From Rotaria macrura (lineage: Eukaryota; Rotifera; Eurotatoria; Philodinida; Philodinidae), in the NCBI GenBank assembly GCA_900239685.1, contig OENT01000481.1, positions 45,261 to 109,260 of the forward strand: a stretch of 64,000 bases of DNA. The letters are read 5' to 3'. The translations under genes were made by a program, and so were the position numbers. Positions 14,501-25,357 of the stretch are shown here, one piece after another. The notes under the pieces were generated by a model that ran no database searches, had not been told where the DNA came from, and saw only the letters and a program-made list of their open reading frames with translations. The stretch's first letter is position 1, and each line of letters starts with the position of its first letter.

Positions 14501-17500
14501 GATTCGATACAAATTTATCAAGTCATTACGAGAAGAAATGTACTGAGAAAACGAGTTGAAGGTAGGAGAGGGAGGGCAATCGAAGAAAGAAAGAAAGTAA
14601 AAGTTTGAATAGGTTATTGAATGCCTGAAAAGAATAATGAATGATCAAGTAAGCGTTGCTCTAGCAATTCAGGTTTTTTTCGAACACTTGACCACACACT
14701 TCTGCTGTTATGCTAATTGTACAGAAAACATGACAATTAAATAACTTGATTGATGAGTATTATCCGATTATTATCTTCGTACCTGTGTTCGTCGAAACAT
14801 AACGTTGGTGGTCAGATAGGAACCACAAACCAAATCAACAATGTTAAGAAATGAATGAAAACGAAACAAGAGAAGAAGAGAAAAGAAGGAGAATTGCTGT
14901 TGAAGGTAGTATTACTTATGCACAGCATACGACGACGTAGAAGAGAATTCTTTTTTCTTCTCTCTCTCGATCTCCGTTTCTTCTTTTGAAATATTTTCAA
15001 CAAAAAAAAAACAAAGAAGAAGAAAAGAAAGAATGCCAAACCGCTAACTAAATTATCAGTAGCATCTAATTTCATTTTCTCAATCGCTTCCCTGTAAAAT
15101 TTCATTAGAATTAAACAAATGAATTGTGTCAAAAGAGAAATAGGAGAAAGTTGTGTAAACAAGTATTGAGAAGCCTATTTAGTTCGTATGTATTGATGCA
15201 CAGTTGCTAGTCTGTTATCTATGTCTCAAAATTGAGTTTTTATGAATTTGTTGCTTTTACTAATGATCAAGTAGTAGAATAATTGGCAAGTAGTATTCGT
15301 TGATACTGTTTTTCGAGTAACATCACCTTATTATATTTCAATTAAATTATACGAATAATTAATTTATAGATGAGAACAACATTACAGATTCTATTGATAT
15401 GTCTATTTATCATTAGTGTTGATTCGCTTGAATCAGAATTATCAGTAATTAATCGTCATAAAGTTGCATTTATCTTTTTGTCTTTAGCCATATTCATGGT
15501 GTATTGTACACTACTACTAATCTATATTTTTCGTTATCGTATTTTTAAAAATTCATCTACGAAATTACATGATAATCAACTTCATACGAATAATCGCAGT
15601 GAAATTCAATCTGAGCATGATCAATATTTTAAAATTAATCAAATTTTGCATCGCCTCAAAACAAATATAGAACAATAAAATAAATCATAAGACAATTATG
15701 TTATTAGCAGATACTTTAAATTCTTAATAAGGCAATTTTACAGTCGTATTAATACATGTATTAACTCACCCACGTAACGCCATCATGTTGTAACATGTCG
15801 ATGAGAATTTGTCGCGGACAACAAGTGATTGACAACTATTGCTGCTAGGTGTTGTTTAATTTTTCTCGTAAGGGTACCCTCGCTACTGTTACACTAGAGT
15901 AAACAATCGCGTCCTCGACTATGTAATTTATTAATGGGCTTCTTTTATCAAAATACAATTTTTTTCTTTGTCAGTTTCTCTTTTGCTCTCGATCATTTTT
16001 TTTCTTTTACTCGTTTAAAAATGACAGATGTATAGCTTGCTAAAGAATACTACAATGCCAATAAGCAGAGGAAACAGTTACAAGTGAGAGTAAAATTGCT
16101 CTTATATCAGACACAATCGATTGTCCCCTCTAGCAATCCAATGTTGTTTTTGAACGGTTGTGAACATCGATGCAAGCTTCATCTCAATATATATATATAT
16201 ATAATATATATACACCTGTTTCTAACTTATAACAATGTGATGTTAGTTTAGTCATTATAAGAGCCAATTGAAATACATCATGATATTTTTTCAGATCTCA
16301 TAAGAAATAAAATAAACATATCGAACATGAAAACTACTTTTTATCAGCATGATGAATCCTATTCTCGAACGAATTCACAGATCGACATTGTAATAGAATG
16401 CTAAGAGTTCATATCAGACAGATACTAGAGAATTAAAAATCTATGACAAAAGTCAATGTTGAACATTACGTAAAGTTCAATTTAATCTATTTTTTTTTCG
16501 AAAGGTAATGTTTGAAGCAGAAAAAATTCTATTAGATAGTAACCAAAATAGATTACAAGTTGTGAATTGTTCAACTTTGACTTTTCATATGATTGATAAG
16601 AACAAGGTATAGGATAAGTTCTACAAGTTATCATCCTGCAAGACATCAAAAACCATTGGACTTTTATGCAACTAAAATGCATAAATATCAAAATTAAGTA
16701 TGTTTGTACACCCAAGCAGTCATTTGCATAAATTTAACATTATGAAACTCGTGATGATTTCAATATGCCGAAGGACATCGTCGCAATGTGTCATCCAAAA
16801 CAGGTTTTTTGTTTTTTTTATTATTTACCTTCATCTATTTTAAATGTTGATAGAAAAAAAAGGATCGGACCATTCTTGAGACATTAATAATGTTAAAAGA
16901 CGTACATTCAAGAAAAAAAAAGAATAATCAATTGTCGCCTAAGTATCGATCAAGGATAGGATTCTTGATGGCGCATTACGGTAAGATTACTAAATCTATA
17001 CTAGATAAAGAAAGTTTTTTTTTTCTTGGCTCTGCATAAGATTACAAAACTTTAAAAGCTTCTCACTCAATCGTTTCTTTTTAAGAGAATCAAAAAAAAA
17101 ATGTAACTAACCGTCGTTTGATTTTGTATTTGATTAGCACGCGATAAAGTTGTAATAGTGCCATCTTTTTCAGCTAATTGAAAACGTAATTTTTCATTTA
17201 CGAGTGACATATCTTGCAATCTATAATATTCAAAGCAAACATACATGTTGTTCTCTCTGTCTCTCTCACTCTGTTATATAAAGATTTAGAAATATAATAA
17301 CGAAATACCTTTGCTGTAAATCGATAATCTCTCTTGTTTTTTCTCGGATTTGACTTTCTAGATTCGTACGATCATTACGCTCACGTTCTGATGTAGCCTA
17401 CAGAAATAGTAACAACGATAATAATAAGTGTATCGATCCATTAGCTTATGATCTACTTGTCCTTGAGTTTCAGCTGTTTTTGCTGTAGTTAAAAATCCAA

Positions 17501-20018
17501 AACAAGCACTTGTTAGTGATCGACCTGTTTGCGCAAGATCATTTCGAACACGTGTTAAATCACGTTCAGTTGTGCCTTTGAGTTCAATAAATTGTTTACG
17601 GAATGTCACAATATCACGCCATAGTTCATACATATGACTATGTTCTTTACTGCAAAACTGATTAAAAACCTAAACCAAATATGACTTGGTATGCATAAGC
17701 TGTTTTCCATTTCAATAAAACTAACTCGTTCTTCTTGTTTCCAATCTCGCGCTTTTTGTGTGAACTCGTCACGTAACTTTTGCAATTCACTTGAATTACG
17801 ACGTAAATCTTCTGATAACTGTTGATTTACTAAATGAGCTTGATCCAGTTGTTCACGTAAGACTTTATTTAATTGTACAAGATTAGCTGATCTATTTTAT
17901 AAAAAATAAAAATGAATTTCTAATACTAATCATTTCATTTTCTTGAAATTTCAAGTCAATTTTTTCAAATAGTCATCAGGACAAATACTAATCGAAATTC
18001 AATCCGAAAGCATATCGAATGTTCGTCATAGAAGATGTTTGCCATGCCATTTGAAGAGAATAAATTACTGTCTAGCGATAACTTTGCTAGTCTGATCTAG
18101 TTTTTCAACTATGAGTTATTTCAAATCTAGATAGATAGTTAACAGAACTTGATGTTCTCTTTCTCAATCACTGATAGTTCTCATACATGTTGACTGAAAA
18201 TATACTAACCACAAAAACCATTTCGTGTATATCAATCATATTGTCAATATGATATTCAACATTTGATTAGAAGTAATCGGCCGTTAATGACTTTTATTCA
18301 AGATCCTTATATGTCTTGTAGTGTTGAAATTCATAGACAGTAACATGCAAATATTTATCGGACAGATCTTTTCAACAAGTCTGAGCGATCGTTGATTGGG
18401 AAACTATCACATATGTTTGCGCGACACTTCTCCCATTCTCTCTTTTTCCAAATCGATGTTCTTGCTAGACTATGAAAGAATCTATCTCAACAGTGTTCAG
18501 TCAAAAAAGAAATATGAACCACTTTTTTATTTGTGTTTCTAACATATTAAGTCAACGACTTTTGAAAAGATGTCTCTAACGCCACATAGATGAACTAGAA
18601 CAGTTTCATTCTGATCACTTTTACCGTCTTTCATACTTCCATCATACCAAGATTTCGCTGGCGGTTATTTTGCTTATCTTAATGTTCTTTTAGCATATCC
18701 CTCTTTTTAAATAAACATAAGTAATAGAATCGATATTACTTCTGTTTTTCATCTTCGAGTGTACTTGTTGCAGTATTTTGTTCATCAGCATTTTGTGTAG
18801 TACGTGTTTCATAAACAAATGACGATACCGATGATGACGCAGCATTACTTGTTGACTATATTCAATAGATATTTATAGTTTATATTTTTCATACTGACGT
18901 GTTTGCTTCATCTTCTAAATAATGATACTTACATGAAGACGAATACGTTCCATATCATTTTTATGTTGTTCAATCAATAATTCAAGTTCTGTACATCGAT
19001 TTTTATATTGTAAAACCTTATAAGAGCAAAGTAATCATTTTCATTTTAAAGATCTATTTCTTTAGTTACTTTTTGTTGAAGTTTTTGTACAAGTTGAGCT
19101 TGTTTAAGTTGTCCTTCCTGATAATTGGACAATTTTCGCTTATAACTTTGATGCTCTTCTTCTAGTTTTCGTCGTAATTCAATATTTTGTTGAACAAGAA
19201 CCCGTCGTTCAGGTTCACCGTTGTTCATGTCTGACGATATATCAATACCTTGAGCACGTAACGACTGTTCAAGCTACAGAGAAAAAAACAGACGGGTTTT
19301 CGTTTTTTTTTTAATGAAAGAAAGAAATATATATTTCATTCATAAAATGACAAGAAAAAAAATTTCAATGATTGAAATCAAAATGTTTGTAGTTCATATG
19401 AGTATATACAATGTATAAATGTGTGTGTGTGAATGTGTTTGACAGTTAAAAAAAAGACAAAGAATGTTTGAATTCATTAGACGTGAAAGACGTTTTGCTT
19501 TATAAGATGGCATTTTAATTTTATTTCATATAGTCTTCAATAAAACTCTAGATGATTCCCATCGATATGAAAATTCTTACCCGATCAGATAAAGCATTGT
19601 AGCGTATACTTAATTCATCTTTTTCAGCTCGAGTTAAATTGAGTACTGTTTCAACGCGATTTAGTTCATCGTTTAAATAACGATTTTCATCGAAGAGTTG
19701 TGTAGAACTTGGTGTTGTCATTAGATTTCGATTTGAACCTTGACTTGAAACAGTGAATGGTGATCGTGATCGTGTTAATGGTGGTGTTTGAATTCGATTT
19801 AAGAAGATATCTTGAATTTGACTACGAATAGGCGTACTCCGGTTATCATCCTCATCATCGTGTGAAAGTACTTCAATGTGCTAAAAGAGAATAGAAAGTC
19901 TATTTGCTTTTATTCTTGACAAATCTTTTCAAATAATCAAGCTGTGTTCTTGTTAATCAAAGAAATGAAATCGCATGATACATACAATAGAAGTTTCAAG
20001 CATATGATCATCTACCAT
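1..20018 (-). CDS. CROCC: Rootletin (ciliary rootlet coiled-coil protein), 3' end cut by window edge
   Basis: Structural coiled-coil protein that polymerises into the ciliary rootlet and links basal bodies or centrioles. At least 31 exons add up to about 1,910 codons; vertebrate rootletin is about 2,000 residues, so roughly 100-150 C-terminal residues lie beyond base 1. Colinear matches to the family run the whole length: LNDELNRVETVL and NYQEGQLKQAQLVQKLQQK near the N-terminus, LRDIAQAVLTDED, the SP-rich linker followed by HAALNKRQVQV, the second SP-rich linker followed by DIDPEQIRSALRDF, and RRSERERKTMLDQMTALERQ. The proposed start (20018) begins a 33-nt exon reading MVDDHMLETSI, spliced in phase to HIEVLSHDDEDD; this short exon is the least certain part of the N-terminus. 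Codon phase is kept at every junction except between 17112-17220 and 15049-15091, where an exon with length 2 mod 3 seems to be missing. Exon coordinates are in the three following entries. Confidence 0.93.
5555..7407. other. Rootletin intron, 1.85 kb, no gene seen
   Basis: Intron between the exons ending at 7408 and starting at 5554. It is AT-rich with short ORFs only, none with recognisable protein similarity, codon bias or splice continuity. The introns at 345-1402 and 1929-2772 are likewise empty. Confidence 0.6.
7408..15091 (-). other. CROCC: Rootletin exons 10-21 (central part)
   Basis: Exons in transcript order: 15049-15091, 14222-14433, 11606-11741, 9825-10061, 9466-9745, 9228-9391, 9102-9173, 8987-9038, 8286-8392, 8031-8207, 7946-7968 (only 23 nt), 7408-7879. 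Codon phase is kept at all junctions inside this block. Exons 11 and 12 carry an arginine-serine-proline linker (ASPRRLSPLRG, LRSPRSVSPQRP) that interrupts the coiled coil, as in vertebrate rootletin. Two introns are long: 11742-14221 and 10062-11605. Neither contains a recognisable gene. Confidence 0.88.
10062..14221. other. Two long rootletin introns (with exon 11606-11741 between), no gene seen
   Basis: The 1.5-kb (10062-11605) and 2.5-kb (11742-14221) introns contain poly-A and poly-T runs and no ORF with coding character on either strand. I saw no transposon, inverted repeat or structural RNA. Confidence 0.55.
15370..15678 (+). CDS. Small predicted membrane protein nested in a rootletin intron, opposite strand
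   Basis: Single open frame of 102 codons plus stop, on the strand opposite rootletin and inside its 15092-17111 intron. I do not recognise the family. The N-terminus looks like a signal peptide (MRTTLQILLICLFIISVDS), followed by a short polar stretch, a strong hydrophobic segment around residues 34-55 (FIFLSLAIFMVYCTLLLIYIF), a basic stop-transfer (RYRIFK) and a polar tail of about 45 residues. That pattern predicts a small type I membrane protein. The ATG follows an AG (TTTATAG|ATG), which could be a splice or trans-splice acceptor. The stop codon overlaps an AATAAA. The polar tail and codon choice look like real coding sequence, but there is no homology evidence and a chance ORF cannot be excluded. 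Confidence 0.42.
   Translation: MRTTLQILLICLFIISVDSLESELSVINRHKVAFIFLSLAIFMVYCTLLLIYIFRYRIFKNSSTKLHDNQLHTNNRSEIQSEHDQYFKINQILHRLKTNIEQ
15674..15679 (+). terminator. AATAAA overlapping the stop of the nested ORF
   Basis: The stop codon at 15676-15678 lies within AATAAA, and a second AATAAA-like motif follows immediately (AATAAAATAAATC). It would give an almost zero-length 3' UTR. It supports the nested ORF being a transcription unit only weakly, because AATAAA is frequent in DNA this rich in A. Confidence 0.35.
15679..17048. other. Rest of the rootletin intron, with a less AT-rich block and an AT tract
   Basis: About 15765-15930 is clearly richer in G+C than the surroundings and includes the inverted repeat CATGTT-GT-AACATG (about 15785-15798). 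A missing rootletin exon is expected somewhere in 15092-17111, but I could not place it. An (AT)n tract lies at 16186-16213. No other gene is seen. Confidence 0.45.
16186..16213. repeat. (AT)n microsatellite
   Basis: Alternating AT with a single phase slip, within a rootletin intron. Confidence 0.85.
17112..20018 (-). other. CROCC: Rootletin exons 1-9 (N-terminal part)
   Basis: Exons in transcript order: 19986-20018, 19581-19880, 19070-19273, 18933-19016, 18740-18855, 17726-17891, 17457-17669, 17309-17397, 17112-17220. All have GT donors and AG acceptors on the minus strand and join in phase. They encode the head and the first coiled coil, including the stretch KEHSHMYELWRDIVTFRKQF, which matches the non-heptad part of the rootletin head. 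The intron between 17891 and 18740 (about 850 bp) shows nothing else recognisable. Confidence 0.88.
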
Positions 20019-23000
20019 ATTGAATAAGACAAAATTTTTGTCATTTAAATTAAACGATCTTTTGTATGCGTAAACTGATACAAAATTTTACTCTTAGAAA
20101 TGTGACAACAAACGAATTGTAAAAGTGGCTATGATCATAGTGGTATCGAAGAATATAAGAAGGAGAGCGTCGAACAGAAAAGTAACGAGAAAGAAAAAAC
20201 TCTCGTTGTTTGTTTATGATCATGTATTGGATCATGTAAAACTGTGTTCTTTTTTTATGCTCTTACAAAATTTTTTTGAATGTTTCAACGACATCAGAAG
20301 AATCGGAAGAAGTGTACAATTGAATCAAATCAATCATAGTCTACACAGAGGAGCGAAAACAGAATTCTTAGCTTTTTTTATTACAACAACTACAATCATA
20401 GAAAAGTAACAAGAAAACAAAAAACGAGGTAGGAAAAATTATGGTTTTGTGGTAAATGGTTTGACTTTCTTGACAAGTCTTCTGTTTACTTAACAACAAA
20501 ATAAATTGATTACCTGTACACGTTTCAGTCAACTAAACGATGAAATACTTATGAAATGGTATTTAGTACGACAGTAGAGTAGATAAGAATATTTTGAAAT
20601 AGAACTGTAGAGCAAGACGTTCATGCACTTTCTGCCCGTATTAAATTTCTTTTTCGTTTATGTTCTTATTAGTAAAATATAACGGATATACACAAGTAAA
20701 ACAAAATGGCTTTTCTTTGTTTATTTAAGAAACTTGTTTAATCACTTCAAATATGAATCATCCGTATACGAGAAAGTTTGCTTCAAATATTTTTTTCAAA
20801 AAATCAAAATTTCAATAGTAAGACAAGATAATGACTCAATTAAAATAATACTGATATCATCAATGGCATATAGGTCATTCTATAAGTTTGATTTAGTAAT
20901 CTAGTCATTAGCAAATGAATACAATCTTAATGAGCATTTCTTTCTTCTTTTTTCAAGGTTATCTAGTTACGTTCATCCAAATTCGATTCTTTTTTATGCA
21001 ATCCAATGTTGCTTTAAAAAAAAGGAAGACAAACAACACACACATATTTGAATTAAGTACATTCGTTTGTGATTGATGATGTGTTGGTGTTGTAACTAAA
21101 GTTATGATTCTTCGTTTATATATGTTTGTGAACAAGGAGACGAAATGCAAAATACATTTTAACGTGAAATGTCTTTCTATTCTATCTTTCATAAGTAAAG
21201 AAAATAAAAACGATTGTATTGTGTTTCTCATGAATAAAAAAAGAAAAAGATCGAATGAAAAGAAAAGAATTTAGCAATAAACATAAATAAATAAATAAAT
21301 GTATTGTAATAAACGATTTATTTCGGCAATATCGTGATTAGCAAAAAAAAGGTTCGATGAAAAGACGACGACGACAAAAGAATGATAGTAGACGAAACGG
21401 AAATGTGAGATTTAAGCATTAAATGTAAATGTAAAAAATATTTTCATAGCAAGGCTTCTACTTTTAGTCTTGAATAGAGCTGATTATGTAATTCACACGT
21501 CAAGGACAAAACTATTTTTTAAAGAATTATTGTACTTACAAGAAGTAATTGATCAATTAATATACAAAAAGTAAGTTAATATAAATAAGCAAGCGAAAGA
21601 AAAAATGGCACTAGAGCAAAATGGAGCAAAGAAAAAAATACAATTTGAAAAATCAATTAATTAATGAGTCAAATGAAGCAAAAAGAAAGAGAAAATTTGC
21701 CAGATGCCTAAATAAATCTTTGCTCTATACACTCAACAATTCAATGCCAGAACACTTCAATTCAGATTACTGATAGCAGGAAGAATTGATAGATCAATAG
21801 TCATGATAGGTTGATGAATGATAAAGGTTGCTAAGCAACAAACCTATACTGATGTTAAAAGTTATCAAATTACAAAAAATTAAAAAACAACTCTATTTTT
21901 ATGATGTTAGATAATTAAAAAGATGAAAGTTCAAATCATTCAAAAACAATAATATATATATATGATAATATTTTTTAGAATTGGAAATCTTTGACTAATC
22001 GAACTAAGCAATGGTAGTGAGTAATTAAATTGATTGCGGATTCATGAAAAAATCTAAAGCATACTTCTACTTTTGAAAGCCTTCATTATTTCATTAGAAA
22101 AAGATTTTTAACTTGCTGTCAAGTAGTGCTCTACTATTGTCGCAAACACAAGTCAACGACATCTACAGAGAGTTCACTGCCTGATCGATAGAGTTTAACT
22201 TTAAACGACTCTCTCTCTTGAATTGAACTATCGCATTGCTATTGAAATTCAAGTCACCAAGATAATATGAGAAATTTCAATGTCAAAAAGAACAAGATTC
22301 TAAAAAATAGTTAAAACGATAATATTATGAATGAATATATTCAGCACTTTTGTTGTTTTACTCAACTGATCAGTATTAGCATATGGTATATGATTATAAA
22401 TATATTTCTTTAGTTATAGTACGATACAATTTAATTTGTTCTTATTTTATTATCAATATTCTGGTTTCAGTTTTTTGTTGATATGAGTTTCAAAGAAAGC
22501 CATAAAATTTAGAATATCTTGAACAACTCTAAATACAGAGTGACTAATCAATTTGAGCATATGTCTTGTTTTTCTCAATATGTGACCATTACAAACTTCT
22601 TAAAACTGAGTTTCTATTTATTTTTCGTTTGAAACACAATCCGTGCTAGTGCGTAGTACCCCATCAAACATATACGATTCAATTTAAGAATACGTTTAAA
22701 TGCCTGTTTGAGGAACATATAATACTAAATTAAATAGATTCAATCTTTAGTCGTTATTAGTGAGTGATGAAGTTATCGATCGATAAAAAATGAAGTTCAT
22801 AGAATTTTGTTTGACAAATTTAAAAAAAAAACTTGATCCATCATCCGATACAATCAGTTATACATGCTGAATTATATTCTAGTTACATTACTAAACATGT
22901 TCCAGATGTTCCAAAAGAACCATCACAATTTCTGGATAGTCTCATGTCAACAATGACGACTCATTTTCAACTTAACCCTATACGAATGGATATGATTGAC

Positions 23001-25347
23001 ATGTGTATACGATCAAACAAATGAACTTTTTAGGTCAATGTCACAGTCAAAAAATCAATATTCAAAAGAACGGCAGATATTTGATTCCATAAAAAAACAC
23101 CTGTAGTTTTGATATCCAATAAATGATCATTGAACAAAAAAGAAACAAATAGCCTTGATCGAATTATTATCACATCGATAGAACGTCTGACAATCGAACT
23201 TCAAACATCCTATTAAAACGAAACCATTTAAAAACAAGAAATTACTCTCCAATTTTCAGCAACCTCAGAACGAATGTGTCACCTTTCTTCGTCTTCAAGA
23301 GAAGTTTTGTTAGCTTTCATGAGTACTTAAGTTTATTCGACTTTAATATCTATGGAAATTGTGTCAATAGAACCAACACGATCTCATGAGAAAAGAAAAG
23401 CACACTTCTAGATAGAATTTTCAAGACACTATGCTGAAGATTATATAAAAATGAGTGCGTCGTCTGAAGAATGTTTAATCGAAACTCATTTCAAACAAAA
23501 ATGCCTCATCGCTCTCGGCTTGTTATTGTTCAGGAACTCTTAGTATTGACATACGAATTGAAAAAGAAAGAAAAAAGTGCTTACACTATTGAATAGAGAG
23601 AACTTACATAGTAACTCTGACGTAAAACAAAACGATCATTAGGATATAAAAATAAATATAGTCATATGTTAAGCGAAAGTCGGTCGAAATCGAAATTCTA
23701 CAGATGCCTAATGATTAAAAACTAATAATTAAATCGAGACGTGACACTGAACATTTGACATCAAGAAATATCAACTCGTAAAAACAAACTTACTCCATGA
23801 AAAAGTACGAAGAACGTTCCACTTAATGAAATACGATAAACGAGTAACGATGTCAAACATCGATAAAAATAATCAAGACAGTAGTCCGTGGTCAATTTTA
23901 TAGATTCAATTGTATGAAATATATACTTCGTTTATCATTAAATTGACATTCAATAAAAACATGAATGCAAACATCAATAGAATCCATTCGAATGCTACTT
24001 AACACATGGTAGTATTCTAGAAGATTCAATCAAATAAATAGTTATATGCTTTCATTTCACACAGTTTTCTTCGTTTATAAGATGTTTACAATGTAATTTT
24101 GTTTTATAAATGATCAATGATTAAATCGATGAAATTTCTTTTCGCATGTTTTTCTCTATAATTATTATTTAAATACGTGAAAGTAAATAAGTTTTCTTTT
24201 ATCTTATTGACTATACATCGAACGATGAACGTATATTCTTTAAAAATCAATTTGAACGTAATATTTTTCATACAAATGAAGGGAGTAACAGGGTAAAAGA
24301 ACATCGGACATAAATGTATTATAAATAACTTTGTAATACTATGAAGGATAAAAGTAAAATTCATCGGTGTCCAGTTAATGAATTCAATAAAAAGATTTCT
24401 CTTATCCAATAGCACAATACATTTTGTATAAAAATGTCTCTAACTCCCAGCAAGTCTACATTCTGTCAACATATGATTAATCTATTGAGTTTAGATAACA
24501 TAGATAGATCATTATGCTCAATTTTCTTCTATCATTTTTCTACCTATTCGATGATTCTTTTTCGAAAATAGTAAAAGGATCTATGAAAAAAATATCGTTA
24601 TCATATATCTATTTATGCATGATGATATGTCACAGAATAACAAAGAAACTTTGCTAATCATTGATCGATATTGAGCCAAAGCTATATGTTGCTTTTATAT
24701 AAGATTGAACTATGACTAAATGTTATTGAGAATAGTTTTTTTTTCTGCATGCTTTTAGCTTTTGTTAAAAATACTTCATATTTATTTAAATCTAATTGGC
24801 AGACTTTCTGTTTTGTCAAGTCTTTATCAAACTCAACTTTCATGCTATCATTTGTAACAATCGAATGCAATTAACAAGACAGTAGACTAAAGAACAAATG
24901 GTAAATTCATGAATTACTTGAACAAATCAAAAGTGATGAAATTGAAATTTCTTTCTCTATACAGCAAAGTATATCGATATGTTATTACCAATGTTAAATT
25001 CAACCGTATCTATTCATGTTACATTTGTATTACAAGAAGCCGAAACTCATCCAACTCTTAGAGAACAGAACATATAGGACAAGTTCGAACCTAATAGGAA
25101 CCCTACGAATAATTCATTGAGAACGTTCGTACAGATATGTTAGTCTTATGCTATGAGTTGAAGATAGATCGAATGAGAAGAACCATTTTGAACTTCATTT
25201 TTAAAACAAAACATAGTAGAGAAACTCTTGCTTCGTTAATGTTTTTTTTTGCATTTATCATGAATATTCTATTGTTCTTCTATGTAGTCCTTAAATTGTA
25301 TGCTACAATAGTAAGAAAATTTTATTTCTCTTATTTTTGTTTATGAT
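20019..25347. other. 5.3-kb spacer between rootletin start and MTG2 3' end
   Basis: It holds the upstream region of rootletin (minus strand) and the 3' flank of MTG2. It is AT-rich, with short TA tracts (for example around 21950-21965) and purine runs. One coding-like ORF fragment (22833-23024, +) is listed separately. Two GTAAGT-like donors on the minus strand (about 23630 and 23790) follow short open stretches, but they do not assemble into a recognisable protein. Confidence 0.5.
22833..23024 (+). other. Orphan coding-like ORF fragment
   Basis: A 63-codon open frame with no ATG at its 5' end (it opens with TTG), ending in TGA. The composition resembles real protein rather than AT noise (KHVPDVPKEPSQFLDSL, then HFQLNPIRMDMIDMC). 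A possible AG acceptor lies inside it at ATTCTAG|TTAC, so it could be the last exon of an unseen gene, or a relic. I do not recognise the protein and find no neighbouring exons. It could still be chance. Confidence 0.2.
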
Positions 25348-25357
25348 TTATTTTATT
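25347..25357 (-). terminator. Two overlapping AATAAA hexamers spanning the MTG2 stop codon
   Basis: On the minus strand the last codons read AGA ATA AAA TAA ATC, so one AATAAA lies just before the TAA stop and another includes it. A further AATAAA follows about 25 nt downstream (near 25320). Poly(A) addition may therefore occur within a few tens of bases of the stop. Confidence 0.4.

Noticed and set aside
23600..23880. Two minus-strand stretches ending in GTAAGT-like donors (translations FVLRQSYY and FIKWNVLRTFSW)
   Set aside because: No acceptor and frame combination links them to each other or to rootletin, and the translations are hydrophobic AT-rich noise.
24104..24415. 103-codon minus ORF
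   Set aside because: Composition is Phe/Ile/Asn/Lys-rich, typical of random frames in AT-rich DNA; no splice context or similarity.
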